This document shows positions 8,696 through 17,400 of a stretch of 36,732 bases of DNA, piece after piece. This stretch comes from Phycisphaerae bacterium (GTDB lineage Bacteria; Planctomycetota; Phycisphaerae; Phycisphaerales; Phycisphaeraceae), in assembly GCA_030426385.1 (NCBI GenBank), contig JAUHYI010000046.1, forward strand, positions 1-36,732, written 5' to 3'. How positions within the stretch are numbered: position 1 is the stretch's first letter; every line of letters begins with the position of its first letter. A program made the position numbers and the translations under genes. The notes below the pieces were generated by a model that did no database searches, was not told the origin of the DNA, and saw only the letters and a list, made by a program, of their open reading frames with translations.

Positions 8696-10498
8696 GTGTC
8701 TATTGTCGCAGAGAATTTAAAACGTATGTCCAATTCGGACCAATTTCGTTATCGGGTTTTAGTGGTGGGTGGCAAGTACGCTGGCCAACAGTCACTGGTT
8801 GAAGCCCTGCGCCATGTTTGTGATGTGGATATCTGTGAAAATCCACACGATGCGATGGAATCATTGCGTCAACAGGATTATCAATGTGTGATGACCGACG
8901 CGGGTGATTTCTTGCCGTTGGAACGTGGGCTGGTCGGGCAACAATCAAGTCTGGTCCTCAACACGATCGGCGAAGGCGTTTGTATCGTAGATGCGGATGG
9001 CGTGTGTCGCTGGTCGAACAATCGTTTAAGGCGGTTCACGCCTGAGGTGATTGAAAAGGTCAAGCAGATCTGTCGTCAGGCCTTGACGATTTTTGCCAAG
9101 CAGACCTCGTATGACGCGCAGTTGAATGGGAAGGGCGACGCGCCGAAATCGCGCAGTAAAAAGTTTTCGTTTAATGTGGATGACGATCGCTATTTTGAAA
9201 TGATGACGTCGCCGGTGGTGAGCGAACGTAATGAGGTGACGCAGGTGGTCGCGGTGGTGTGGGATGCGACCAGCGGTCGGCGTTTGCAACAGAAACTCGA
9301 TGCGATCGATAACGCTGGGCGTGAATTGTCACGTTTGGAAAGCGAAGCGGTGGCCGGTCTGACGCCGGGTGATCGGTTGAAATTGTTGCAGGACAAGATC
9401 ATCGGCTTCTCTAAAGACCTGATGCATTTTGATCATTTCGCGATTCGTCTGTTGGACAAACGTACGAATAGATTGGAAGTGGTCATTGCCGAGGGCTTGC
9501 CGCCCGAAGCGATCGACATCGATCTATACGCCACACCTGATGGCAATGGTATCTCCGGCTACGTGGCAGCGACGGGGCGAAGCTATATCTGTCACGACAC
9601 GGAAAAAGATCCGCGTTATGTCATCGGGCTGGAGCATTGCATGAGTTCGCTGACCGTGCCGCTGATGTTGCACGATCGCGTGATTGGTGTGTTCAATATT
9701 GAATCCTGCCAGGTGGGAACGTTTAACGAAGACGATCGGCAATTTGCAGAAATTTTCGGACGATATGTAGCACTGGCGTTGAATATTCTGGATCTGCTCG
9801 TGGTTGAACGTTATACCACCACAGGGTTGATGGCCGACAATGTGGTTTCGGAATTGTCCGCACCGCTCAACGATATTGTCACCGAAGCTCAATCGCTGAT
9901 GGAAGATTACATCGGCGACGATGCGATGCGTAACCGGCTGAGCAAAATTGTGACCGATGTGCAATCGATTCGCGATACCGTGCGAGATGTGGCGGCGGGG
10001 CCCAAAGCGGTATTGGGGACGCATGAAACGCGTGTGGATGATCACGATCCAATTATTTCCGACCGGCGAATTTTGATTGCCGATGATGAGCCGAACATTC
10101 GTCGCACGTTGGGTGAAATCCTGACGAAATTGGGCGGCCAATGCACGATTTGCAAAGATGGCTACGAAGCCGTTTCGCATCTGGAACAGAGTCAGTTCGA
10201 TATGGTGCTCAGTGACATCAAGATGCCGTATCGCAATGGCTATGAAATTTTTGCGGTGGCAAAAAGGCATGATGCCACGATCCCGGTGTTGCTGATGACC
10301 GGTTTCGGCTATGATCCCAACCATTCAATTGTGCGTGCGGGTCAGGAAGGACTGTCCGGCGTATTGTTTAAGCCGTTCAAGGTGGATCAAATGTTGACTG
10401 AGGTTCGTAAGGCGTTGACAACAGGTGCGACATTGCGTGCTGAAAAAAGTGCGACTGAGCCGACTGCAGTGCGTTCGCAGACTGAGGATGCCGGGTGA
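8696..10498 (+). CDS. Hybrid signalling protein: REC-like, PAS, GAF, degenerate DHp, REC
   Basis: A 600-residue cytoplasmic signalling protein. Order: a receiver-like fold without the acidic pocket (20-75), a PAS-like region (84-195), a GAF domain (about 225-368, ending in LTVPLMLHDRVIGVFNIES), a helical region resembling a histidine-kinase dimerisation domain (375-432) and a complete response-regulator receiver (457-575: Asp463/464, phosphoacceptor Asp507, Thr535, Lys559). Where histidine kinases have HExxxPL, this protein has SELSAPL (385-391), so the phospho-accepting His is replaced by Ser, and there is no ATPase domain. It cannot be an ordinary kinase and more likely receives phosphate at the C-terminal receiver. 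The GTG at 8696 lacks a good ribosome site; ATG at 8726 is an alternative start. The stop overlaps the rsmB start (GTGA). Confidence 0.85.
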   Translation: MSIVAENLKRMSNSDQFRYRVLVVGGKYAGQQSLVEALRHVCDVDICENPHDAMESLRQQDYQCVMTDAGDFLPLERGLVGQQSSLVLNTIGEGVCIVDADGVCRWSNNRLRRFTPEVIEKVKQICRQALTIFAKQTSYDAQLNGKGDAPKSRSKKFSFNVDDDRYFEMMTSPVVSERNEVTQVVAVVWDATSGRRLQQKLDAIDNAGRELSRLESEAVAGLTPGDRLKLLQDKIIGFSKDLMHFDHFAIRLLDKRTNRLEVVIAEGLPPEAIDIDLYATPDGNGISGYVAATGRSYICHDTEKDPRYVIGLEHCMSSLTVPLMLHDRVIGVFNIESCQVGTFNEDDRQFAEIFGRYVALALNILDLLVVERYTTTGLMADNVVSELSAPLNDIVTEAQSLMEDYIGDDAMRNRLSKIVTDVQSIRDTVRDVAAGPKAVLGTHETRVDDHDPIISDRRILIADDEPNIRRTLGEILTKLGGQCTICKDGYEAVSHLEQSQFDMVLSDIKMPYRNGYEIFAVAKRHDATIPVLLMTGFGYDPNHSIVRAGQEGLSGVLFKPFKVDQMLTEVRKALTTGATLRAEKSATEPTAVRSQTEDAG

Positions 10499-11742
10499 TC
10501 AGCGCACGTGAAGTGGCCGCCGAGGCGCTCGAACAATTTGTCAAACAGTTACCGCATCCCTGGCCGATGACGTTGGATGTCAGTGCGTTGGAACCGCGTG
10601 AAGCTGCCTTGGCAACCGCGATCTATCGCGCGGCAGTACAGCGCGTGATGACCATCGAAGCGATTCTGGACTGCTACCTGAATAAACCGTTGCACTTGTT
10701 AGAGCCTGCGTTGCAAGGCATTTTATTGTCCGCAGGAGCACAGATACTGACGATGGACCGCGTGCCGCGACATGCGGTGGTGGACGAGTCGGTCAAGCTG
10801 GCCAAGCAACGCGTGCGCCCGGGTGCCGGTGGGGTGGTCAACGCGGTGTTGCGACGATTCAGCGAAGTGGTGGTGGGCATGACGGACGAAGTCTGGTCGC
10901 CTGCGGCGGATCGGTTGCCATGTGACCAAGGGTCGATTCAGTTGGCCGAGCCTGTGTTGATCAAGCCGACCACGAAATATGCGAACTACCTGTCGGTGGC
11001 ATGCAGTACGCCGATGCGATTGATTGACCGTTGGTTAGATGCCTATGGCCGCGAAGATGCCACGGCATTGGCAGCGCATGGTGTGATAAATCCGCCGACG
11101 ATTGTGATTGATGAAAATGAACAGTCGCAAGTGTGGACCGACTCGCATGAGAAATTGCGGGATTTTTTGGCAGGCCACATGGCTCGACGCGTGCAGGATC
11201 CCGCGGCGGCGTTGCCCGTGCAAAGCACGCGTGATTTATCGCCGGGCGTGATACTCGATTACTGTGCAGGTCGTGGCACGAAGTCGCGACAACTCGCGGC
11301 GATGCATCCACAAGCCAAAGTGTATGCTCACGACATTGCGCCGGATCGGTTGCGAGGTTTGTCTGATGTGCCCAACGTCACGACCGAGCCGTGTGCTGAA
11401 GGTGTTGATTTGTTATTGCTGGATGTGCCATGCTCAAACACGGGCGTGTTAGCACGTCGTCCGGAAGCAAGGTATCGATTCGATATGAAAACACTGGAGT
11501 CGCTGGTGCAAACGCAGTGCGACATCATTCACGAATCGATTCGGCGAATTTTTCCCGGTGGCCATTTGTTGTATGCGACATGTAGTTTGGAACCGCATGA
11601 AAACCAACAACATAAAAAATGGATCATGAAAAATTACGGCGCAGAATTAGTGCACGAATCCATCATGATGCCGTCAGCACCGGGCGAACCATATCACGAC
11701 GGAAGCTATCACGTTTTGTTCCGTATTCCCAAGGACCAATGA
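10495..11742 (+). CDS. rsmB: 16S rRNA (cytosine-C5) methyltransferase RsmB
   Basis: A 415-residue SAM-dependent rRNA m5C methyltransferase. An N-terminal NusB-like RNA-binding domain (4-125, with the VVDESVKLAKQ and GVVNAVLRRF segments) is followed by a Rossmann methyltransferase: SAM motif DYCAGRGTKS (255-264), DVPCSNTG (310-317, with catalytic-loop Cys313) and YATCSLEPHEN (360-370, nucleophile Cys363). RsmB modifies C967 of 16S rRNA in Escherichia coli. The start is GTG at 10495, overlapping the upstream stop as GTGA, so translation is probably coupled. The N-terminal NusB domain separates it from RsmF. No terminator is evident immediately after the stop. Confidence 0.9.
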   Translation: MISAREVAAEALEQFVKQLPHPWPMTLDVSALEPREAALATAIYRAAVQRVMTIEAILDCYLNKPLHLLEPALQGILLSAGAQILTMDRVPRHAVVDESVKLAKQRVRPGAGGVVNAVLRRFSEVVVGMTDEVWSPAADRLPCDQGSIQLAEPVLIKPTTKYANYLSVACSTPMRLIDRWLDAYGREDATALAAHGVINPPTIVIDENEQSQVWTDSHEKLRDFLAGHMARRVQDPAAALPVQSTRDLSPGVILDYCAGRGTKSRQLAAMHPQAKVYAHDIAPDRLRGLSDVPNVTTEPCAEGVDLLLLDVPCSNTGVLARRPEARYRFDMKTLESLVQTQCDIIHESIRRIFPGGHLLYATCSLEPHENQQHKKWIMKNYGAELVHESIMMPSAPGEPYHDGSYHVLFRIPKDQ

Positions 11743-12041
11743 ACGTGGCTATGCGTGGGAATTGATTGTCGGCGTTGTGACGTAACCGCATATTACGAAA
11801 TCGCAACGCTGTAAAAGCGTAGAGAGTTTACCGCTCCGAGCGGCCTCCGCGTGTAACTTGCACTCACAGGTTACTACAAAACTCGGCTATTTCGACGGCT
11901 TTAACTCTTTCATGGTTGACTGGTTTGATAGCTGATTTGCTTGATGCGCCGGGCCAAACACTGGGCGCGCCGCGACTGCTCAAATAGATCATACCCATCC
12001 CATTAAAAACTCGCGCGGCCTCAATTTTCCCTTTACACAAA

Positions 12042-12061
12042 CTCCCGGTATTCACCGGGAG
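12042..12061 (-). terminator. Hairpin CTCCCGGT/ACCGGGAG downstream of the GH32/43-like gene
   Basis: A perfect 8-bp GC-rich stem with a 4-base loop lies 55 bases after the stop of the minus-strand gene at 12116. On the minus strand it is followed by TTTGTGT. It is a good candidate terminator for that gene pair. Confidence 0.5.
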
Positions 12062-12084
12062 CTAATAAAAGGGAGCTAATAAAA
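12057..12084. repeat. 14-bp tandem duplication GGGAGCTAATAAAA
   Basis: Two perfect head-to-tail copies (12057-12070, 12071-12084). The first copy contains the outer part of the right arm of the terminator-like hairpin, so the duplication probably arose from that structure. Confidence 0.85.
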
Positions 12085-12115
12085 AACTACGCGCGAGTAT
12101 TTATCGTAATCCGTA

Positions 12116-13600
12116 TCAGTCATGCAGTATTGATGGGTCATGGCAAGTCGGCGGTTTCACTGGTTGGTTTTTTTGCGGCCACGTCGCAGCAAAGAGTGAG
12201 GCGTCGTTGAGGTAAAACCGTATGCGGATGGCATGGCGGTACAGTTGGTCGAGGTTAACCGCATCTGAAAGTCTCCCGCCTTTCCATCGTACCGTTTGCT
12301 TAAGCCCATTGGTTTCAATGGCGATGCAATCGTCACGGGTAAAACCTTCGAGAACCACTCCATTAAAATCGCACAGTTCGACGGTGATACGTCCATGCGT
12401 GGCGTCGGCGTTGATGGTGAGGTCGCCATCGTCGAGGTATTGCGGTTTGGTTTCGATGATTGCCGGTTGACTGGTTCGTCGAGGCTTGAGTGCCTGGTAG
12501 CGATCCTGTGGCAGCGTAGCGACACCGATGGAATACCGATGCCCCTCGTCTCGGCCTCGGTTGGTTGCGGCATAATAAAAATGCATTTTGTCATTGTGGC
12601 AAACAAACTGGCTGGCAGTGACGATCCACGAACTGTCCCACTGTCCGTGTTGACCCAGTGGGAAAAACAAGGCTCGATCGGCGACACGCGAAAAGTTCAA
12701 GCCGTCGCGACTGAAGCATAGTTGTGTGTCGCAAGTACCAAGCTCCATCGTTTTGTGTTGATCGCATGCCACGCAATGATCGACATGGAACATCGAGAGG
12801 AGGCCGATATACATCCCGCCTCGTTGTGTCACGCTCAACTGGTGGAACTGGTGATCGGGGTCGCCGTCGATTTCATCGGCGCGCATGATTTCGTAGGGTT
12901 CCGACCAGTGTTCGAAGTCGGTGGAGGTTGATGCGCGGACATAACGGACGGTGCGATTTTCGCCATAGGCCGAGCTGTGTGGGTTCTGCGGATCGGGCAT
13001 TCGCGTGCCACGCACGTAGGCGATGTACTGGCGGTTGGTGGGATCCCATACGACGCTCTGGCCGATGTCGCTTTTTCCTGGGATCGCGGGTCGACCGAGT
13101 CTGGGTGACCAGTTCATGCCGTCTGGACTCGTCGCGGTATAGCACCAGCGTGAGTCTTGAATTCTCGTCTCGTTGGGACGATGCCACCAATACGAATCGT
13201 ACATCAACTGGTAGCGGGTGTCGGGGTTTTGGTCGTGCTCGTTGCGGATGACGCATGGGCCGTGGACGTTGGGCTCAGGTCCTAGCAGAATGTTCGTGGT
13301 GTCGATGCCTTCGTAGGGATGTTGGTTGGACATGACGCGCTGCCATTCGAAGCCGTCGTCGCTGCGCGCGAAACAAAGCATCTGATGGGCCTGCATGCCT
13401 TTGGCGCCGGACATATACCACATGCCGAAGCCGCCATCGGGCATGGGCAGAACACTTCCGTAAATGGTCGTGTATTCCTGTTCCCAGGGGTGTTCGGGGC
13501 GAAGGATGGGGTTGGCGTGGTGACGCACGGGTTGTTGCAAACGTCGTTCGACGTTGTGTTCCCAACTGATTTGCTGCCGATCGAGGAAGAGCTCGGTCAT
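12116..13600 (-). CDS. GH32/GH43-like five-bladed propeller glycosidase, cytoplasmic
   Basis: A 494-residue protein of the five-bladed beta-propeller superfamily that includes GH32, GH43, GH62, GH68 and GH130. Typical blade segments are seen: ANPILRPEHPWE (29-40), GGFGMWYMSG, CFARSDDGFEW, YTATSPDGMNWSP, VVWDPTNRQYIAYVRGTR and LCFSRDGLNFSRV. The C-terminal 100 residues are a separate beta-rich domain. No signal peptide is present, so it should act in the cytoplasm, perhaps on imported oligosaccharides. I cannot assign the catalytic acids or the substrate with confidence. Its ATG overlaps the stop of the metallophosphoesterase gene (ATGA), so the two are translated together. It could instead be a sugar-binding rather than catalytic propeller. 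Confidence 0.75.
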   Translation of the reverse strand: MTELFLDRQQISWEHNVERRLQQPVRHHANPILRPEHPWEQEYTTIYGSVLPMPDGGFGMWYMSGAKGMQAHQMLCFARSDDGFEWQRVMSNQHPYEGIDTTNILLGPEPNVHGPCVIRNEHDQNPDTRYQLMYDSYWWHRPNETRIQDSRWCYTATSPDGMNWSPRLGRPAIPGKSDIGQSVVWDPTNRQYIAYVRGTRMPDPQNPHSSAYGENRTVRYVRASTSTDFEHWSEPYEIMRADEIDGDPDHQFHQLSVTQRGGMYIGLLSMFHVDHCVACDQHKTMELGTCDTQLCFSRDGLNFSRVADRALFFPLGQHGQWDSSWIVTASQFVCHNDKMHFYYAATNRGRDEGHRYSIGVATLPQDRYQALKPRRTSQPAIIETKPQYLDDGDLTINADATHGRITVELCDFNGVVLEGFTRDDCIAIETNGLKQTVRWKGGRLSDAVNLDQLYRHAIRIRFYLNDASLFAATWPQKNQPVKPPTCHDPSILHD

Positions 13601-15768
13601 CGCGTATTGACTCTCTTTCTAAAACACAAAAGTGATCCGGTTGAATCGACGCCATACACACGTGCTTCGGGGCCGCGGGCCAATGGCGAGAGCACCGGAG
13701 CGCGAAGGTGAAGCCGATCGATGTCGTCGAGTGTTGAGGCGTCCAGTATGTTGAGATAGCCATCGCTGGACGCGGCCCAAATCTGTTCGCCGATGACGCA
13801 AGGTGTTGCGGGACAGCCCCAGGATTCGCTGCGGTTTGGCACGTCCATGCCACGGCTCTTGCCGAAACCACGAAACGCTAATCGCTGGTTGCCGTCTTGT
13901 GTGTATCGACAGATGCCTTCAGCCGTGCCGATGATCAGGCTGTCGTGGTAGACGGCGACGCCGGACGTGATCGCGTGCTGTGAAATCTGTGTTTTCCAGA
14001 GCGGTTGGCCGGTGTTCATGTCAAAGCAATGCAGATGCCCACTCATGTCGCCGATGAAGTATCGCTCGCGGATTTGTGTGTGACGCGAAGCGTAACGAAT
14101 GCGCTTGTCGTCTCCGACGCCGAGCACGTTTCCCGATTCGAGATCGAACAGATGCGAGGGTGTGGCATAGCCTGGAAGAAAGGCGTGATTGTGAAATTGA
14201 GCGAGGCCTTGTAGCTGGCAAAATGCATCCGTGGTGGATTCGGCATGTCGATGCTGCCAGAGTAATGTGCCGTCGTGCAGGGCCAATCGCGTAAGCAGCG
14301 ATGTGGTGCCGATGATGACAGAATCCTCGACGATCAGCGGTGGGGCGTACAGCCAACGGTCCAAAGTGTCAGGCAGTTGGTGGGTCCATAGTTGCTGGCC
14401 CGTGTGCCGGTTGAGGCAAATGATTTGGCCGACTTGTCCGACTGCGATGACGTTCGATTCGGACACGGCGAGGGGAGCGGTGAACGATCCAGTGCAGGGG
14501 GTTTGCCACAACTGATAGCCATCGTGATCGAACGCCACCACGCCGCCATGGGTTCCTGCCGAGGTGTCGATCAGGCCGCAATACACCGCATGGTCAGTCA
14601 CGCAAGGGCCCGCGAGATTGGCAAGTGTTAGTGGCGCAGGACTCCGCCATGCCATGGCGATGCCGCTTTCGCTTTCGGATTCGGGATGCGGATTTTCGGG
14701 CGAGGGAATTTCTCGCGTGATAGGGCGGCTGGTCGGTCGTTGTGCCGCATGGGTTTCAATCACACGGGCTTGCACACGCGTCTGGTCATACCCTCCCATT
14801 GTGGGCGTGCCGGTGGCGAAGATTCGGATGGCTCCTTCGTCGTGTACGCGATCGATATGGAAATGCCCGTGCAACCAACTATCAACACGGCAACCGGCCT
14901 TACGAAATGGGGCGATGTTCCATGGATAGGGATGCTTGTGCGAGCATACGGTGACCGGTTGTTTCTCGCCGAATAATTTAAGATCGTTCTCGACGAAGGT
15001 TTGCTGCATCGCCTCGGTTTGCGGATCGAGAAAATGCGTTTCTGAGACGAAGCTCAGGAAGTGCCGATCGCCCCAGTTCCAACTGTAGTAAGGGGGTGCG
15101 AGATAACGCATGAAGTGCTCGGCACAAAACCGTCTTTCGCCGCCACTGTCGCTGTTGGTGCTGTTTGCGTTGTTGGCCGCTCTTTCGGTGTTGCCATCGT
15201 GTCCCCCGAAGATTGGATAAACCGGGATCGGTAGCGACGCAAGGATTTTTGCGGCGGTTTGCAATGCCTCAGGCTCGCCCATGTCGGTGATGTCGCCGGT
15301 GAGCACAAGAAGGTCCGCAGGTCCTGCGTCGTTGGCCAGTGTCAGTAATTCGTGTAGCGCTGCGCGTAAGCATGCCGCGGTGGGTGTGTCGCGGCTGGGC
15401 TTGTTGTCCTTGCCGAATTTATAGTGTGCGTCGTTGCGCGGGTCGGGTTGATCAGCACGCAGATGCGTGTCGGTGATATGCAAAATGACGGGGTTGCTCC
15501 GGGGTGCAACGGCCATCGTTTTCAGTAAGAAGTTGGGCGCCTTGTCGGTCGGCCCTTGCAGTGCGTAATGGTGCCAGAACGGTCCGACGCATTGGCTGTC
15601 GCTTGGTGGGATCACGAACACGAACCGATGTCGGCCCGGCTCAAAAGTCAGAGCAAACCGATCGTCCTTGCCTACGAGCACGATGCTTTCACCGTTGCTC
15701 ACATAGCAGGGCAGGGACGATCGGTTACCGCTCCAGCGGATGCATCCAGATAAAACCGTTTCGCTCAC
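13597..15768 (-). CDS. Metallophosphoesterase fused to a PQQ-type beta-propeller
   Basis: A 723-residue two-part protein. Residues 93-330 are a calcineurin-like phosphoesterase with the metal motifs HITDTH (97-102), LTGDITD (156-162), GGHD (188-191, where Asn of the usual GNHD is Gly), SHKHP (276-280) and LHGHFH (299-304). Residues about 385-715 are repeated blades of the quinoprotein/BamB type, such as GGVVAFDHDGYQLWQT, GQIICLNRHTGQQLWTH and HCFDMNTGQPLWKTQ. An N-terminal beta domain (1-90) precedes the enzyme. There is no signal peptide. It may hydrolyse a phosphodiester or phosphosugar, but the substrate is unknown. The start is GTG at 15768 with AGGA 9 bases upstream. It is co-translated with the GH32/43-like gene. 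Confidence 0.82.
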   Translation of the reverse strand: MSETVLSGCIRWSGNRSSLPCYVSNGESIVLVGKDDRFALTFEPGRHRFVFVIPPSDSQCVGPFWHHYALQGPTDKAPNFLLKTMAVAPRSNPVILHITDTHLRADQPDPRNDAHYKFGKDNKPSRDTPTAACLRAALHELLTLANDAGPADLLVLTGDITDMGEPEALQTAAKILASLPIPVYPIFGGHDGNTERAANNANSTNSDSGGERRFCAEHFMRYLAPPYYSWNWGDRHFLSFVSETHFLDPQTEAMQQTFVENDLKLFGEKQPVTVCSHKHPYPWNIAPFRKAGCRVDSWLHGHFHIDRVHDEGAIRIFATGTPTMGGYDQTRVQARVIETHAAQRPTSRPITREIPSPENPHPESESESGIAMAWRSPAPLTLANLAGPCVTDHAVYCGLIDTSAGTHGGVVAFDHDGYQLWQTPCTGSFTAPLAVSESNVIAVGQVGQIICLNRHTGQQLWTHQLPDTLDRWLYAPPLIVEDSVIIGTTSLLTRLALHDGTLLWQHRHAESTTDAFCQLQGLAQFHNHAFLPGYATPSHLFDLESGNVLGVGDDKRIRYASRHTQIRERYFIGDMSGHLHCFDMNTGQPLWKTQISQHAITSGVAVYHDSLIIGTAEGICRYTQDGNQRLAFRGFGKSRGMDVPNRSESWGCPATPCVIGEQIWAASSDGYLNILDASTLDDIDRLHLRAPVLSPLARGPEARVYGVDSTGSLLCFRKRVNTR

Positions 15769-15795
15769 GCGAGAAAATCCTGTGTTTGAACGTGT

Positions 15796-15819
15796 CGATT
15801 ATACGGGCATACAGGCATA
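15796..15819 (-). promoter_or_regulatory. Promoter with TATAAT and tandem GGCATACA repeats
   Basis: On the minus strand a perfect TATAAT (15796-15801) lies 27 bases before the GTG of the metallophosphoesterase gene. Directly upstream, in the spacer, are two head-to-tail copies of an 8-bp repeat (plus strand GGCATACA at 15804-15811 and 15812-15819). The -35 hexamer is poor, so an activator bound at the repeats is plausible. Confidence 0.45.
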
Positions 15820-15874
15820 CATTCGCCTATTCGCACCGTGTCACGACAAGAGCGTCACGATTCTGGCATGCTGA

Positions 15875-17191
15875 TTAGTCAGAGTTGGCCCTGTACGAAA
15901 ACAGATCGCCAGTGCCGCCTGGCAAGTTGATTTCCAGCCAGCCGTCCTCGCCAATTGCCAGTCGCTCCGTCTCGCCACTAACGCGGTTGATGCGATAGAT
16001 TTGCTTGACGTAGGGATGGAACTGGATTCGAAAGGTCTGTGCCGCTTGATCAGCCGAAAGGTCGGCTTCGTGCCAGAGGTTGGTGAGCATGAAGTAGCTG
16101 CGATTTGCTTTGTCTTTGAAATATCCGATCAGACCCACTTGTCGATCGGCCTCTGTTTTCTCGGCTTCAATGGCGAGAATGTATGGGTCGTGGCCTGCAC
16201 CTTTACTCCAAAGAGGTGTTCCCGTAGGAGGTGCCTTGGCCGCACCGGCGATAAAACGCACGTCGGTGCTGGTGAGCATGCGCAGGGTATCGCCTAACGT
16301 TAGGACTTCCTGATTCAATAGCGCCGCGTGGCCATAGAGCGCGTTGGGAGTGCCATCGGGCTCCAACAATCCACGATCAAAAGCAACGTCATAGGTGAAG
16401 TACGCAATCCCTGTGAACCCATAAGTGAGCGACGAGTAAACCTGCATCCGTAAATCAGATTCGCTGGAATGCCTACGGTTTGTGGTCTGGTACGACTGAA
16501 CAAATGTCCAGTAAGGCTTCTTGTCTTGCAGGCCGGTTTTTCGGACGACCGCCAGGTTAATCCAATACACATCCGAGACGCTGCCTTTGCCTTCGCTGAA
16601 AGGATAGATGTCGACCATCAAGATATCGGGCTGAACAATGGCGGCAAAGTCTGTGAAGTAATCGGAGTAGCTGTAGTCTTTGCGACTCGGGTCGCCGCTG
16701 TATTCCTTGGCATCGCCACCGATTGGGTAAGCGTTGCAATACGCCAGTTTGTCGGGGTATTGCTGACGCATCCATTCGAGCGCTTCGCCGGTTACCTTCA
16801 TCATGGGCAATTTGGGTTCGTCGTTGATCATGACGCCGACGATGCCGGGGTAGGCGTCTAGCAACGAGGTGATCATTTCTTTAAATTCAGGGGTCACGCC
16901 TTTTTTGGCATATCGATGGGTATGGATGGGGTAGCCCGCGTTTTGCGCAGGATCGAGTAAACCCTTGCGTGGCTTCCACGCGCCAAGGGCGGTCATCCCC
17001 ACGCCCTTGTATTCGTCGAGATCGAATGTCGCTTCGATTTGCGTGAGTCCCATGATGGTGAAGGGCCGGCTCTGAACCCATTGCATGCCGAAGTCGGCCG
17101 GGCGTTGGCTTTGTTGGGCTTGACTGAGAGCTGCGGGAAGAAGGCATACCAATAACAGACCAGCGAGAGATATTTTTATAGTATTACTCAT
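15875..17191 (-). CDS. Secreted TIM-barrel glycoside-hydrolase-like protein (paralogue A)
   Basis: A 438-residue exported protein. The ATG at 17191 is the real start: it has AAGGATG 2 bases upstream and opens directly with a signal peptide (Ile/Leu/Ala-rich core, cleavage near AQQSQ). The longer frame to 17302 adds a charged stretch before it. The mature protein begins RPADFGMQWV and looks like a clan GH-A type (beta/alpha)8 barrel: VMINDEPK at 121-128 holds the candidate acid/base Glu, and the later segment SDLRMQVYSSLTYGFTGIAY resembles the strand-7/8 region of GH42-like enzymes. It is a full-length relative of the protein at 21740-23161 but lacks the PEP-CTERM tail, so it should be freely secreted. 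It is divergent from the GntR-LacI regulator. I cannot name a GH family. Confidence 0.8.
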   Translation of the reverse strand: MSNTIKISLAGLLLVCLLPAALSQAQQSQRPADFGMQWVQSRPFTIMGLTQIEATFDLDEYKGVGMTALGAWKPRKGLLDPAQNAGYPIHTHRYAKKGVTPEFKEMITSLLDAYPGIVGVMINDEPKLPMMKVTGEALEWMRQQYPDKLAYCNAYPIGGDAKEYSGDPSRKDYSYSDYFTDFAAIVQPDILMVDIYPFSEGKGSVSDVYWINLAVVRKTGLQDKKPYWTFVQSYQTTNRRHSSESDLRMQVYSSLTYGFTGIAYFTYDVAFDRGLLEPDGTPNALYGHAALLNQEVLTLGDTLRMLTSTDVRFIAGAAKAPPTGTPLWSKGAGHDPYILAIEAEKTEADRQVGLIGYFKDKANRSYFMLTNLWHEADLSADQAAQTFRIQFHPYVKQIYRINRVSGETERLAIGEDGWLEINLPGGTGDLFSYRANSD

Positions 17192-17193
17192 AA

Positions 17194-17200
17194 CATCCTT
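17194..17200 (-). promoter_or_regulatory. Ribosome binding site fixing the start of paralogue A
   Basis: AAGGATG on the minus strand, just before the ATG at 17191, is the only strong ribosome site in the region and favours this start over the upstream one at 17302. Confidence 0.6.
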
Positions 17201-17303
17201 TTTAAAAAGAAGATAAAACCATTTTTTTCTTATGCGACCCGTTAAGGGGTGAAGCTCGCATTTCGACTGGATTTCAACGAAAACGCTCCGCCGAAGACCC
17301 ATT

Positions 17304-17330
17304 AGTATATGATTGGTGTGTATTCGTCAA
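17304..17330 (-). promoter_or_regulatory. Candidate sigma-70 promoter for paralogue A
   Basis: TTGACG (17325-17330) and TATACT (17304-17309) on the minus strand are separated by 15 bases, shorter than the ideal 17; TACTAA at 17-base spacing is an alternative -10. It would yield a leader of about 105 bases before the signal-peptide gene. Confidence 0.4.
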
Positions 17331-17370
17331 GATAATTTTGGCAATATTTCAAATTTTTAGCCAGATTCCC

Positions 17371-17399
17371 TTGACGTGTACTTGCAGGACTGGTATAAG
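17371..17399 (+). promoter_or_regulatory. Sigma-70-like promoter abutting the GntR-LacI regulator gene
   Basis: TTGACG (17371-17376), a 17-base spacer and TATAAG (17394-17399) form a near-consensus promoter. It ends one base before the ATG at 17401, so transcription would begin a few bases inside the coding frame. The spacer contains GTGTACTTG, sharing TGTAC with the inverted repeats at 21674-21701. Confidence 0.45.
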
Positions 17400-17400
17400 T

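Larger units (their letters stand above)
11743..12115. other. 373-bp intergenic region between convergent genes
   Basis: No convincing gene. It holds small hairpins after rsmB (ACGCT/AGCGT near 11805-11820; CCGCT/AGCGG at 11831-11843) that might end rsmB transcription, the hairpin at 12042-12061, and a 14-bp tandem duplication. A 63-codon minus-strand frame (11864-12055) matches nothing I know. Confidence 0.45.

Noticed and set aside
9524..10324. A 266-codon minus-strand frame opposite the GAF/receiver gene
   Set aside because: It is the antisense shadow of a well-supported gene; its high His/Asn/Arg content is typical of such shadows.
11864..12055. A 63-codon minus-strand frame in the gap after rsmB
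   Set aside because: It has no ribosome site and matches no family I recognise; a decayed gene fragment is possible but cannot be supported from the sequence.
15875..17302. Longer N-terminus for secreted paralogue A starting at 17302
   Set aside because: The extra 37 residues are charged and would precede an otherwise clean signal peptide; the ribosome site supports 17191.
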